From NCBI GenBank assembly GCA_002356515.1, contig AP017605.1, forward strand, positions 5,131,020 through 5,195,019: a DNA stretch of 64,000 nt, written 5' to 3'. This DNA is from Mesorhizobium loti. GTDB lineage: Bacteria > Pseudomonadota > Alphaproteobacteria > Rhizobiales > Rhizobiaceae. Both the position numbers and the translations under genes were made by a program. Each line of letters begins with the position of its first letter. Position 1 is the stretch's first letter. A model generated the notes under the pieces. It did not search any database. It was not told the DNA's origin and was given only the letters and a program-made list of their open reading frames with translations. Below, in pieces: positions 25,274-32,718 of this stretch.

Positions 25274-28200
25274 TCCGCGGCCTCTCTTGCCCGGCGGAAC
25301 TCGGCGCCGAAGCTCAGCTTGTCGGGCGCGGGCTCGAAATGCGGCGGTTGGCTGAAACGCTCGAATTGCGGTTCGGTGAAGCCGGCCTCCTCCGCCTCGC
25401 ATTTTACGATGCGCACGCGCAGGTCGAACCATGCCGCCTGGCCGGTCACCGGATCCGAATTCGAATAGCGCTTGCCCTGTGCATCGGCCGAGGTCTGGTC
25501 GCCGATGATGTGGTTGAGCAGGAAGCCGCGCTTGCTCTCGGCCGCATCGTCTTTCAGGCCCCAGCTGCCGCGCCTCTTGCCGATCGCGTTCCAGGTCCAG
25601 ACCGTGCTTTCGTTCACCCCGTCGACCAGCTTGATCTGCCCCTTCACCCGGCCGTTGATGCTTTCGATCCACACCCAGTCATCGTCAACGAGACCGAGGT
25701 TGGCGCCGGTCCGCTGATGCACGAACAGCCGGTTCTGGCTGGTGATCTGCCTGAGCCACGCATTCTGCGAGCCCCAGGAATGATACATGTGCATCGGCCG
25801 CTGCGTCAGCGCGTGCAGCGGGTATTTTTCGAGGTCGACCACCGCTTCCTCGAACGGCACGTACCAGAACGGCAGCGGGTCCATATAGGTCTCGATGCGC
25901 TGGCGCTCGCCCTCGGGTGGCAACACCCGGCCATGGCCGCGTGCGGCCAGCCGAAAGCGCTGCAGCGGCTCGGAATAGAGCTGGAAGACGATCGGCTCCG
26001 CCTTCGGGATGAAACCCATCTGCACCGCGAAATCGAGATAGGAGCGGTTGGCCATCTTGTAGTAGCGCTGATCCTCTGCGAAGTCGTGATGCCAGAAGCC
26101 GCCATTGTCGATGTAGCGCTGCAACTGGTCCGGATTGGCCTCGCCATTGCCGATCGACGTCCCGTCCCTGCCGCGCCAGCCGGCCAGCGGTCCGATGCCC
26201 GGTGTGCGCTCATGGTTGACGATGTAGTCGGCATAGTCGGTATACTTGGCCGATCCGTCATCATTGACAAAGCCGGGCAGGCCGAGCCGCGCGCCGAGCT
26301 CGATCAGCACCGACTGGAACGGCCTGACGTCGCGGTCCGGCTCGACGACGGGATGGCGGATGGCGTCGCCCGGCCCGTCGGCATGGCTGATAGGCCGGTC
26401 GAGCAGGCTGATGCAATCATGGCGCTCGAGATAGGTCGTATCGGGCAGCACGAGGTCGGCGAACGGCACCGTCTCTGAATAATAGGCGTCGGAATAGATG
26501 ATGAAGGGGATCTTGTAGTTGCCCGCCTCATCGTGGTCGGTCAGCATGGCAATGGTCTCGACGGTGTTCATCGAGGAATTCCAGGCCATGTTCGACATGT
26601 ACATCATCAGCGTGTCGATCGGGTAGGGATCGCCCGCCAAGGCATTGCGGATGACGGTATGCATCAGCCCGTGCGCGGCGAGCGGCGCCTCCCAGGAATA
26701 GGCTTTGTCGATGCGAAGCGGCGTGCCTGCCTCATCGACAAGCAGATCGTCCGGCCCGCAGACAAAGCCGAGCGGCATGCCGTCCAGCGGCGTCATTGGC
26801 TTGACCGTCTTGCCCGCGGGTTTCGGGCCTGGCGGCGCCGACCGGGGATAGGGCGGCTTGAAACGAAAACCGCCGGGAACATCCACCGTGCCCAGAAGCA
26901 CCTGCAGCAGGTGGATGGCGCGGCAGGTATGAAAACCGTTCGAATGGGCTGATATACCGCGCATGGCATGCATCGATACGGGCCGGCCCGTGATCGTCTC
27001 GTGGCGGCGCCCGGCCCAGTCGGTCCAAGCCACCGGCAATTCGATCGTCTGTTCGAAGGCGACATGGGCGAGTTCCGCGGCGATCCGGCGGATCGTATCG
27101 GCTGGAATGCCGCAGCGCTCCGCGACCGCAGCCGGCGCATAGCTGTCATCAAGGTAGCGGTCGGCGATCAGCTGGAACACCGGCGTGCAGCGGCGGCCGG
27201 CGACTTCAAAGCTGCCGGTCAGCGCCGGCTTCGCTTTCGGGTCAGCTGCCTTGACTGAGGTCTTCGCCACCCTGTCCCAGGTCAGCGGATTGCCATCGGC
27301 GTCGCGGACGAACAACCCGTCGTCGGAGGCGCCAGGCTCCTGCGCGACGAGGGCATGGGCGTTGGTGTAGCGCAGCAGAAAATCGAGGTCGACGCGGCCG
27401 GCTTTCAGCAATTCGTGGATGAGCGCGAAGACGAAAAGGCCGTCTGTGCCCGGCCGGATACCGATCCAGTCGTCGGCAATCGCATTGTAGCCGGTGCGGC
27501 ACGGATTGATCGACACCACCTTGGCGCCGCGCGCCTTAAGCTTGCCCAGCCCGATCTTGATCGGGTTGGAATCATGGTCCTCGGCGACGCCGAACAGCAT
27601 GAAGTATCTTGTGTTGTCCCAGTCGGGCTCGCCGAACTCCCAGAACGAACCGCCGATCGTGTAGAGGCCCCCGGCCGCCATGTTGACCGAACAGAAGCCG
27701 CCATGAGCGGCGAAATTCGGCGTGCCGAACTGGCTCGCCCACCAGCCGGTGAGCGACTGCGACTGGTCGCGGCCAGTGAAGAAGGCAAGCTTCTTCGGAT
27801 CGGTGCGACGGATCGCGGAGAGCCGCTCCGTCGCGATCGAAAAGGCTTCCTCCCACTCGATCTCGCGAAACGCGCCGGAGCCGCGCGGCCCGCTGCGCAG
27901 CAAGGGCTTCTTCAGCCGGGCCGGGCTGTAATGCTGCATGATGCCGGAACTGCCCTTGCCGCAGATCACGCCGCGATTGACCGGATGGTCCCTGTTGCCG
28001 TTGATGTAGCGGACCTTGCCGTCTTTGATGTGCACGTCGATACCGCAGCGGCAGGCGCACATGTAGCAGGTCGTCTTGGCGATGCTGTCCGAAACACTTG
28101 GCGAGGTGTCGGCGCCGTCGCCCTCATCTGGCGCGCGCGTATCGGCTAGCGGGCGTTGCGATGGTGCCGAATTCGCGCCGCGCGGCGGTCGGTGGTTCAT
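25270..28200 (-). CDS. soeA: Molybdopterin oxidoreductase catalytic subunit (SoeA-like)
   Basis: A 976-residue bis-MGD enzyme. The N-terminal 4Fe-4S site is formed by Cys45, Cys48, Cys52 and Cys80 (CYMCACRC...VICGKG). Cys170 in HGGFCSVNM is the probable molybdenum ligand. MGD-binding segments and the C-terminal molydopterin dinucleotide-binding domain (HALTQRPMHMYHSWGSQNAWL...) are present. There is no Tat signal. Absence of a signal, a DmsB-like and DmsC-like partner, and a nearby sulfite exporter gene suggest the cytoplasmic sulfite dehydrogenase SoeABC; a polysulfide, thiosulfate or other reductase remains possible. ATG at 28200 overlaps the stop of a small upstream gene. Confidence 0.78.
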   Translation of the reverse strand: MNHRPPRGANSAPSQRPLADTRAPDEGDGADTSPSVSDSIAKTTCYMCACRCGIDVHIKDGKVRYINGNRDHPVNRGVICGKGSSGIMQHYSPARLKKPLLRSGPRGSGAFREIEWEEAFSIATERLSAIRRTDPKKLAFFTGRDQSQSLTGWWASQFGTPNFAAHGGFCSVNMAAGGLYTIGGSFWEFGEPDWDNTRYFMLFGVAEDHDSNPIKIGLGKLKARGAKVVSINPCRTGYNAIADDWIGIRPGTDGLFVFALIHELLKAGRVDLDFLLRYTNAHALVAQEPGASDDGLFVRDADGNPLTWDRVAKTSVKAADPKAKPALTGSFEVAGRRCTPVFQLIADRYLDDSYAPAAVAERCGIPADTIRRIAAELAHVAFEQTIELPVAWTDWAGRRHETITGRPVSMHAMRGISAHSNGFHTCRAIHLLQVLLGTVDVPGGFRFKPPYPRSAPPGPKPAGKTVKPMTPLDGMPLGFVCGPDDLLVDEAGTPLRIDKAYSWEAPLAAHGLMHTVIRNALAGDPYPIDTLMMYMSNMAWNSSMNTVETIAMLTDHDEAGNYKIPFIIYSDAYYSETVPFADLVLPDTTYLERHDCISLLDRPISHADGPGDAIRHPVVEPDRDVRPFQSVLIELGARLGLPGFVNDDGSAKYTDYADYIVNHERTPGIGPLAGWRGRDGTSIGNGEANPDQLQRYIDNGGFWHHDFAEDQRYYKMANRSYLDFAVQMGFIPKAEPIVFQLYSEPLQRFRLAARGHGRVLPPEGERQRIETYMDPLPFWYVPFEEAVVDLEKYPLHALTQRPMHMYHSWGSQNAWLRQITSQNRLFVHQRTGANLGLVDDDWVWIESINGRVKGQIKLVDGVNESTVWTWNAIGKRRGSWGLKDDAAESKRGFLLNHIIGDQTSADAQGKRYSNSDPVTGQAAWFDLRVRIVKCEAEEAGFTEPQFERFSQPPHFEPAPDKLSFGAEFRRAREAAE

Positions 28201-28370
28201 GAGCCGGCGGTGCCAGCGCGGCCGGCTGATTTGGCGCGCGTCTTCGGCCCGGGGCCGCGCATATAGTGCTCTTCGGGGTGATAGCGATCGCCGGCCAGCC
28301 GTCTGCGGATGCCGCGGGTCCAATGCGCGAGAAGGGACTTGAACCGCCAGATCATTTTAGTCTCTGCCAT
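28197..28370 (-). CDS. Small basic protein coupled to the SoeA-like gene
   Basis: A 57-residue open frame starting MAETKMIWRFKSLLAHW and containing RYHPEEHYMRGPGPKTRAK; its stop overlaps the soeA-like start as ATGA, the same junction as between soeA and soeB. The protein is very basic (RGIRRRLAGDR), has no membrane helix and no cysteine. Starts at 28370 and 28355 are both possible; the second has a GAGA purine run at normal distance. I do not recognise a family. The position suggests a maturation or assembly partner, or a translated leader. Confidence rests on the overlap and on the absence of any better use of this stretch. Confidence 0.5.
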   Translation of the reverse strand: MAETKMIWRFKSLLAHWTRGIRRRLAGDRYHPEEHYMRGPGPKTRAKSAGRAGTAGS

Positions 28371-28478
28371 CCGCTGGCGAATTTTTTCTAACTTCGCCTG
28401 AAAATGTAGAATGAAGCTATCGATCCGTCTAATCAGTTGTTCTTGTAAATTCGATCGATATTGGTTCTTAATGTCACC

Positions 28479-29381
28479 ATGACCCTGGATCAGTTGCGCA
28501 TTTTCGTCGCCGTCGCCGAGCGCGGCCACATGACCAAGGCGGCGGAGCTTTTGGGCATTTCGCAGTCTGCGGCATCGGCTGCCATCCGCGCGCTTGAAGA
28601 GCAGCACGGCGTCCACCTGTTCAACCGCGTCGGCCGCAACATCGAGCTTGCCCAGACCGGCCACCGGTTCCTGCCGGAGGCCAAGGCCGTGCTGGAGCGA
28701 GCCGCCGCCGCCCGCAATGTGCTGGAACATGTCTCACAGACGGTCGCCGGCAGCCTCTCGATCGCCGCCAGCCTGACCATCGCCAGCTACTGGCTGCCGC
28801 GCCGGCTGGCGTCCTTCCACGAGGCTTACCCTGCGGTGCGGCTGAGCGTCAGCATCGGCAACACAAGGCAGGTCGAGGCCAGCGTGCTGGATGGAACCGC
28901 CGATCTCGGCCTGGTCGAGGGGCGCACCGAGTCTGACATATTGCGCCGCGCCAAGGTCGACACCGACCGGCTGATGCTTGTGGTCGCCGCGTCACATCCC
29001 GAGATCGCCGAAACCGCGCCGGGCCGCCCCGACATCAAGGGCCTGCGCTGGATCATCCGCGAAGGCGGTTCGGGCACGCGCGAGGTGCTGGAGGATCTGG
29101 CGCGGCGCGAGGGGATTTCGCTCGCCGATTTGCAGGTGTTCCTGGTGCTGCCCAGCAACGAGGCGGTTCGCCAGGCGGTCGAGGCGGGTGCCGGCGCCAC
29201 CATCATTTCGGAGCTCGTCGTCGGACGCGCCGTCGCCGAAGGCAGCCTGCGCTCCGTGCCACTCGAACTGCCGAAACGCGACTTCGCCATGATCACCCAC
29301 CGCGATCGCCAGGCAAGCCTGGCCCAGATGGCGCTCAAGGCACATCTGGGTACCGAATCCGCAGGGAGCGGCTCAGCGTAG
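28479..29381 (+). CDS. LysR family transcriptional regulator
   Basis: A 300-residue regulator: an N-terminal winged helix-turn-helix (MTLDQLRIFVAVAERGHMTKAAELLGISQSAASAAIRALEE) and a C-terminal effector-binding domain of the LysR substrate-binding type (SLSIAASLTIASYWLPRRLASFHEAYP onward). It is divergent from the molybdoenzyme operon with about 110 bases between the small ORF and its start, the standard LysR arrangement, so it probably controls that operon; a CysB- or CbbR-like response to a sulfur or redox metabolite is conceivable but not shown. No good ribosome-binding site precedes the ATG. The stop abuts the convergent gene without a gap. Confidence 0.92.
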   Translation: MTLDQLRIFVAVAERGHMTKAAELLGISQSAASAAIRALEEQHGVHLFNRVGRNIELAQTGHRFLPEAKAVLERAAAARNVLEHVSQTVAGSLSIAASLTIASYWLPRRLASFHEAYPAVRLSVSIGNTRQVEASVLDGTADLGLVEGRTESDILRRAKVDTDRLMLVVAASHPEIAETAPGRPDIKGLRWIIREGGSGTREVLEDLARREGISLADLQVFLVLPSNEAVRQAVEAGAGATIISELVVGRAVAEGSLRSVPLELPKRDFAMITHRDRQASLAQMALKAHLGTESAGSGSA

Positions 29382-30638
29382 TTAGGCGAACTTCCGTTGC
29401 GCATCCAGCGCCAGGCCAAACCCGACCGAGCCGAACATGTCGCCGTCGATCACCGAAGCCTGCGGCACCAGCGACAGGATTTCCCGTCTTGCCAGCGGGA
29501 TCGCGGTCGAGCCGCCGGTCAGGAATACCGCGGTGATGTCGGACGGCTTGATCCCGGCGTCGCGCATGGTCTCAGCCACCGTTGCGGTGACCCGTTCGAT
29601 GTCCCTGGCGATCGTGGCGTCCAGCCCGTCGCGCGTGATCTCAGCGGCGAACTCCACGTCAGATAGCCTCACCGCGACTTCGGCCAACGATTGGTCGGTC
29701 AATTCTATCTTGGCCTTTTCGACCAATGCCGCCAAAGCGTGCCCATAGCGGTGCTCGACGATGTGGATGAAGCGGTCGACCAGGTCGGCACGCGCGGCCT
29801 CGTAGCGGATCTGGCGCAGATGCGTCATCGCCTTGGCGGTGTAGACCAGGTTGATGCGCTGCCATGTCGCGAGATCGATGAAGTAGCTGGCCGGCAGATT
29901 GCGCTTGCCGTCCTTGGTCGGGGTCAAATAGCCGAGCTGCGGCATGACATGGGCGATGCTGAGCAGCCGGTCGAAATCCGTACCGCCGATATGGACACCC
30001 CGGCTGGCCAGGATATCGTCCTTGCGGTCGGGCAATCGGGCACGCTCCGGCGAGACGCGCACGACCGAAAAGTCAGACGTGCCGCCGCCCATGTCGATGA
30101 TCAGCGCCAGCTCCTCGCGCGTCACCCTCTGCTCGTAGTCGAGGGCCGCGGCGATCGGCTCGAACTGGAAGGCGATGTGCTTGAAGCCCTGAGCGTGCGC
30201 GGCCTTTTCCAGATCGCTCTGTGCGTTCGCGTCGGCTTGCGCATCGTCATCGACGAACTGCACCGGGCGGCCGAGCACCACGGTCTCGACCAGATCGCCG
30301 CCATCCTCCTCCAGCCTTTTCCTGAGATGCCCAAGGAACAGGCCGATGATCTCCATGAACCCGATCGAACGCGCCTTGATGCGCGTCTTTTCATGCGCCA
30401 GCGAACTGCCGAGCACGCTCTTCAGCGACCTCATCAGCCGGCCCTCCACACTGTCTGTATAGTTGGCGATGGCCTGGCGGCCAAAACAGATTCGGCCATC
30501 CTCGAAGTTGAAGAATACAGCACTGGGCAGCGTGACCTGGCCGTCTTCGAGCGCGACGAGGTGGGGCTGTCCGTTGCGGACCACGCCGACCGTGGAGTTC
30601 GAAGTGCCGAAATCGATACCGGCGAATGCTGGTCGCAA
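29382..30638 (-). CDS. Hsp70-like ATPase (YegD type)
   Basis: A 418-residue protein consisting essentially of the Hsp70/actin nucleotide-binding fold: phosphate 1 loop AGIDFGTSNSTVGV, connect and phosphate 2 region LALIIDMGGGTSDFSVV, and adenosine motif VFLTGGSTAIPLARREI. The peptide-binding and lid domains of DnaK are missing, as in E. coli YegD. The start is a TTG at 30638, supported by an excellent GGAGG ribosome-binding site five bases upstream and by the immediate start of the ATPase fold. Its client is unknown. It sits between the LysR gene and the TIGR02186/TauE pair, with about 170 bases separating it from the latter. Confidence 0.88.
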   Translation of the reverse strand: MRPAFAGIDFGTSNSTVGVVRNGQPHLVALEDGQVTLPSAVFFNFEDGRICFGRQAIANYTDSVEGRLMRSLKSVLGSSLAHEKTRIKARSIGFMEIIGLFLGHLRKRLEEDGGDLVETVVLGRPVQFVDDDAQADANAQSDLEKAAHAQGFKHIAFQFEPIAAALDYEQRVTREELALIIDMGGGTSDFSVVRVSPERARLPDRKDDILASRGVHIGGTDFDRLLSIAHVMPQLGYLTPTKDGKRNLPASYFIDLATWQRINLVYTAKAMTHLRQIRYEAARADLVDRFIHIVEHRYGHALAALVEKAKIELTDQSLAEVAVRLSDVEFAAEITRDGLDATIARDIERVTATVAETMRDAGIKPSDITAVFLTGGSTAIPLARREILSLVPQASVIDGDMFGSVGFGLALDAQRKFA

Positions 30639-30810
30639 AGCAGCCTCCTCATTGGCGCCAGGCAGCGGATCGGCGCTCGCGGGAGAAGCGTGCGCTGCGG
30701 TTTCGGGCGACCGGACCGCTCTGCCGAATTGAATTGTGCGTGCTTGCCCGTTGGGCGGGGAGGTGCGGTCTATAGCATGACGCGGGAAAGGGAAACCCCT
30801 TTTGGGCGCC

Positions 30811-31602
30811 TCAGTCCTTGCGGAAGATCAGCCTGCCGAGCCAGCCCGTCAGCATGGCCAGCGATATGGCGAAGACGCCATAGAGGAAGGAGTAGTTGTG
30901 GGCGACCCGGAAGATCGACTGTTCGAAACCGGATTTGCGGATTTCGAGCTGGGCCGAACTCTCCTTGATGAACAGGCCGCTCTTGAACAGGAACGCGCGG
31001 GCTTTATGGGTTCCAACCGGCACGTTCGGCGCCAGCCTGACAGTGGCGCGGAAAAGGTTCTGCGACAGGAACTGCACGCCGCCGACATTCTCGCTGTAGA
31101 GGCCGGTGGCGGCCTTGCGTTCGCGCAAGGCCGCCGTGAACTCCTCGATCGTCGCCGGGCTGTCGCCGGCGTCGGCTGGCTGCATGTAGAGATTGGAGGC
31201 GCCGAGCGACAGCTGCTTGTAGCTGTTCGGTTCGGTGATGTCCTGCAGCGGCCGCGTCGTCGCCACCGAATAGGACATCGGCACGTTCTCGAATGTTTCG
31301 GAATCGAGATTGACCCAGACGCCGAGCACCCGGTCCTTGCGGCGCACCACCACCGGCTTGGGTGGCCCTTCGAGCACGACGATGACGTCGTAGCGGCCCT
31401 GGCGCGCGACCAGCGGGTCGGGGTTTTCCAGCGAGCCGAAAATGGTCAGGTCGGCACCGGAAAAGCCGGCGGTGATCGAGACATTGTCGGTGGAGAGCCC
31501 GATCTGGATGCCTTCCGGCAGCGGCGTCTGTGCCTTGGCAGGTACGACTACCGCAAGCAGTGACAGGAAAATGGCGGTTGCGAACGCTTTGCGGCCCGTC
31601 AT
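30811..31602 (-). CDS. TIGR02186-type alphaproteobacterial membrane protein
   Basis: A 263-residue protein with a signal peptide (KAFATAIFLSLLAVVVPAKA), a periplasmic beta-rich domain (IQIGLSTDNVSITAGFSGADLTIFGS..., GRYDVIVVLEGPPKPVVVRRKDRVLGVWVN) and one C-terminal helix (FLYGVFAISLAMLTGWLGRLIF). This matches the alphaproteobacterial TIGR02186 family, whose members are commonly encoded with TauE/SafE transporters. Here the start codon shares a base with the stop of the TauE gene, so the pair is co-translated. Its molecular role is unknown; it may modify transport by the partner. Confidence 0.82.
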   Translation of the reverse strand: MTGRKAFATAIFLSLLAVVVPAKAQTPLPEGIQIGLSTDNVSITAGFSGADLTIFGSLENPDPLVARQGRYDVIVVLEGPPKPVVVRRKDRVLGVWVNLDSETFENVPMSYSVATTRPLQDITEPNSYKQLSLGASNLYMQPADAGDSPATIEEFTAALRERKAATGLYSENVGGVQFLSQNLFRATVRLAPNVPVGTHKARAFLFKSGLFIKESSAQLEIRKSGFEQSIFRVAHNYSFLYGVFAISLAMLTGWLGRLIFRKD

Positions 31603-32525
31603 CAGTTGAGGCCCAAGGCAGACAGCGAATAGAGATTGGGCGGGGTGACGAAAAGATCGATTGCCAGCCTGATCGCTACCGCCAGCACCAGCAAGGCCAG
31701 CAATGCCCTGAGCTGCTCGCCGCGTAGCCTCTGGCCGGCCTTGGCGCCATATTGCGCGCCGGCCACGCCACCCGCCATCAAAATGAAGGCCAGCACGACA
31801 TCGACCGTCTGGTTGGTGGTGGCGTGGACCAGCGTGGTGTAGGCGGACGTGAAGATGATCTGGAACAGCGAGGTGCCGATAACGACATTGGTCGGCACCT
31901 TGAGCAGATAGATCAGCGCCGGCACCATGATGAAGCCGCCGCCGACGCCCATGATCGACGACAGGAAGCCGATGCCGGCGCCAAGGCCCAGCACCGGGAT
32001 GACGCTGACGAACAGTTTTGACGCCCTGAAGCGCATCTTCAGCGGCAGGCGGTGGATCCAGTTGTGCTGGCCGGATTTCTTCAGCACAGGTGCGGCGCCG
32101 CTGCGCGTGGCCCGCAGCGCATTGATGCTTTCGACCAGCATCAGCCCGCCGACCGTGCCGAGCAGCACGACATAAAGCAGCGAGATGAACAGGTCGAGCT
32201 GGCCGAGCCGGCGCAGGAAGGCGAAGACGTAGATGCCGGCGGTGGAGCCGATGATGCCGCCCGCGAGAAGCACGCCGCCGAGCTTGAAGTCGAGCGTGCC
32301 TCGCTTCATGTGCGAGAGCACGCCGGAGACGGAAGAGGCGATGACCTGGTTGGCGCCGGTGGCAACCGCGATCGCCGGGGGGATGTTGTAGAAGATCAGG
32401 AGCGGCGTGATGAGGAAGCCGCCGCCGACGCCGAACATGCCCGACAGGAAGCCGACCGCCGCACCCATGGCCAGCAGCACGAAGACGTTGACGGAAATTT
32501 CCGCAATCGGGAGATAGATGCCCAC
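31602..32525 (-). CDS. TauE/SafE family sulfite/anion exporter
   Basis: A 307-residue membrane transporter with about eight helices and the two family repeats, each with a GVGGGF signature (FLSGMFGVGGGFLITPLLIF near the N-terminus and FLSSIMGVGGGFIMVPALIY in the second half). The family exports sulfite, sulfoacetate or related organosulfur anions. The start is GTG at 32525. The gene overlaps the TIGR02186 gene by one base. Its closeness to the SoeABC-like operon supports a sulfite-handling role for the region, though the two groups are separated by the Hsp70-like gene and lie in different transcription units. Confidence 0.88.
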   Translation of the reverse strand: MGIYLPIAEISVNVFVLLAMGAAVGFLSGMFGVGGGFLITPLLIFYNIPPAIAVATGANQVIASSVSGVLSHMKRGTLDFKLGGVLLAGGIIGSTAGIYVFAFLRRLGQLDLFISLLYVVLLGTVGGLMLVESINALRATRSGAAPVLKKSGQHNWIHRLPLKMRFRASKLFVSVIPVLGLGAGIGFLSSIMGVGGGFIMVPALIYLLKVPTNVVIGTSLFQIIFTSAYTTLVHATTNQTVDVVLAFILMAGGVAGAQYGAKAGQRLRGEQLRALLALLVLAVAIRLAIDLFVTPPNLYSLSALGLN

Positions 32526-32690
32526 CCGTCAGTCTCGATCAGTTTGCCTGTCGGCGAATACAGCCGTTGTCGGCAGTCTCGCACCGAAAAGCCAATTTTT
32601 CCTTGCGCCGACGCGGCGGCGGGGTCAAACCCCGTCGCCGCGCCGAAACAAAAAATATCTCAATCAGTTAACAGGCAAATGTGTGGCAAG

Positions 32691-32710
32691 AGCGTCGTGG
32701 AAACGACGCT
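32691..32710 (-). terminator. Hairpin after the podJ-like gene
   Basis: AGCGTCGT at 32691-32698 pairs with ACGACGCT at 32703-32710, nine bases past the stop of the gene at 32719. There is no T run, so it may be a weak terminator or an mRNA end-protecting hairpin. Confidence 0.5.
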
Positions 32711-32718
32711 TCTTCTTG

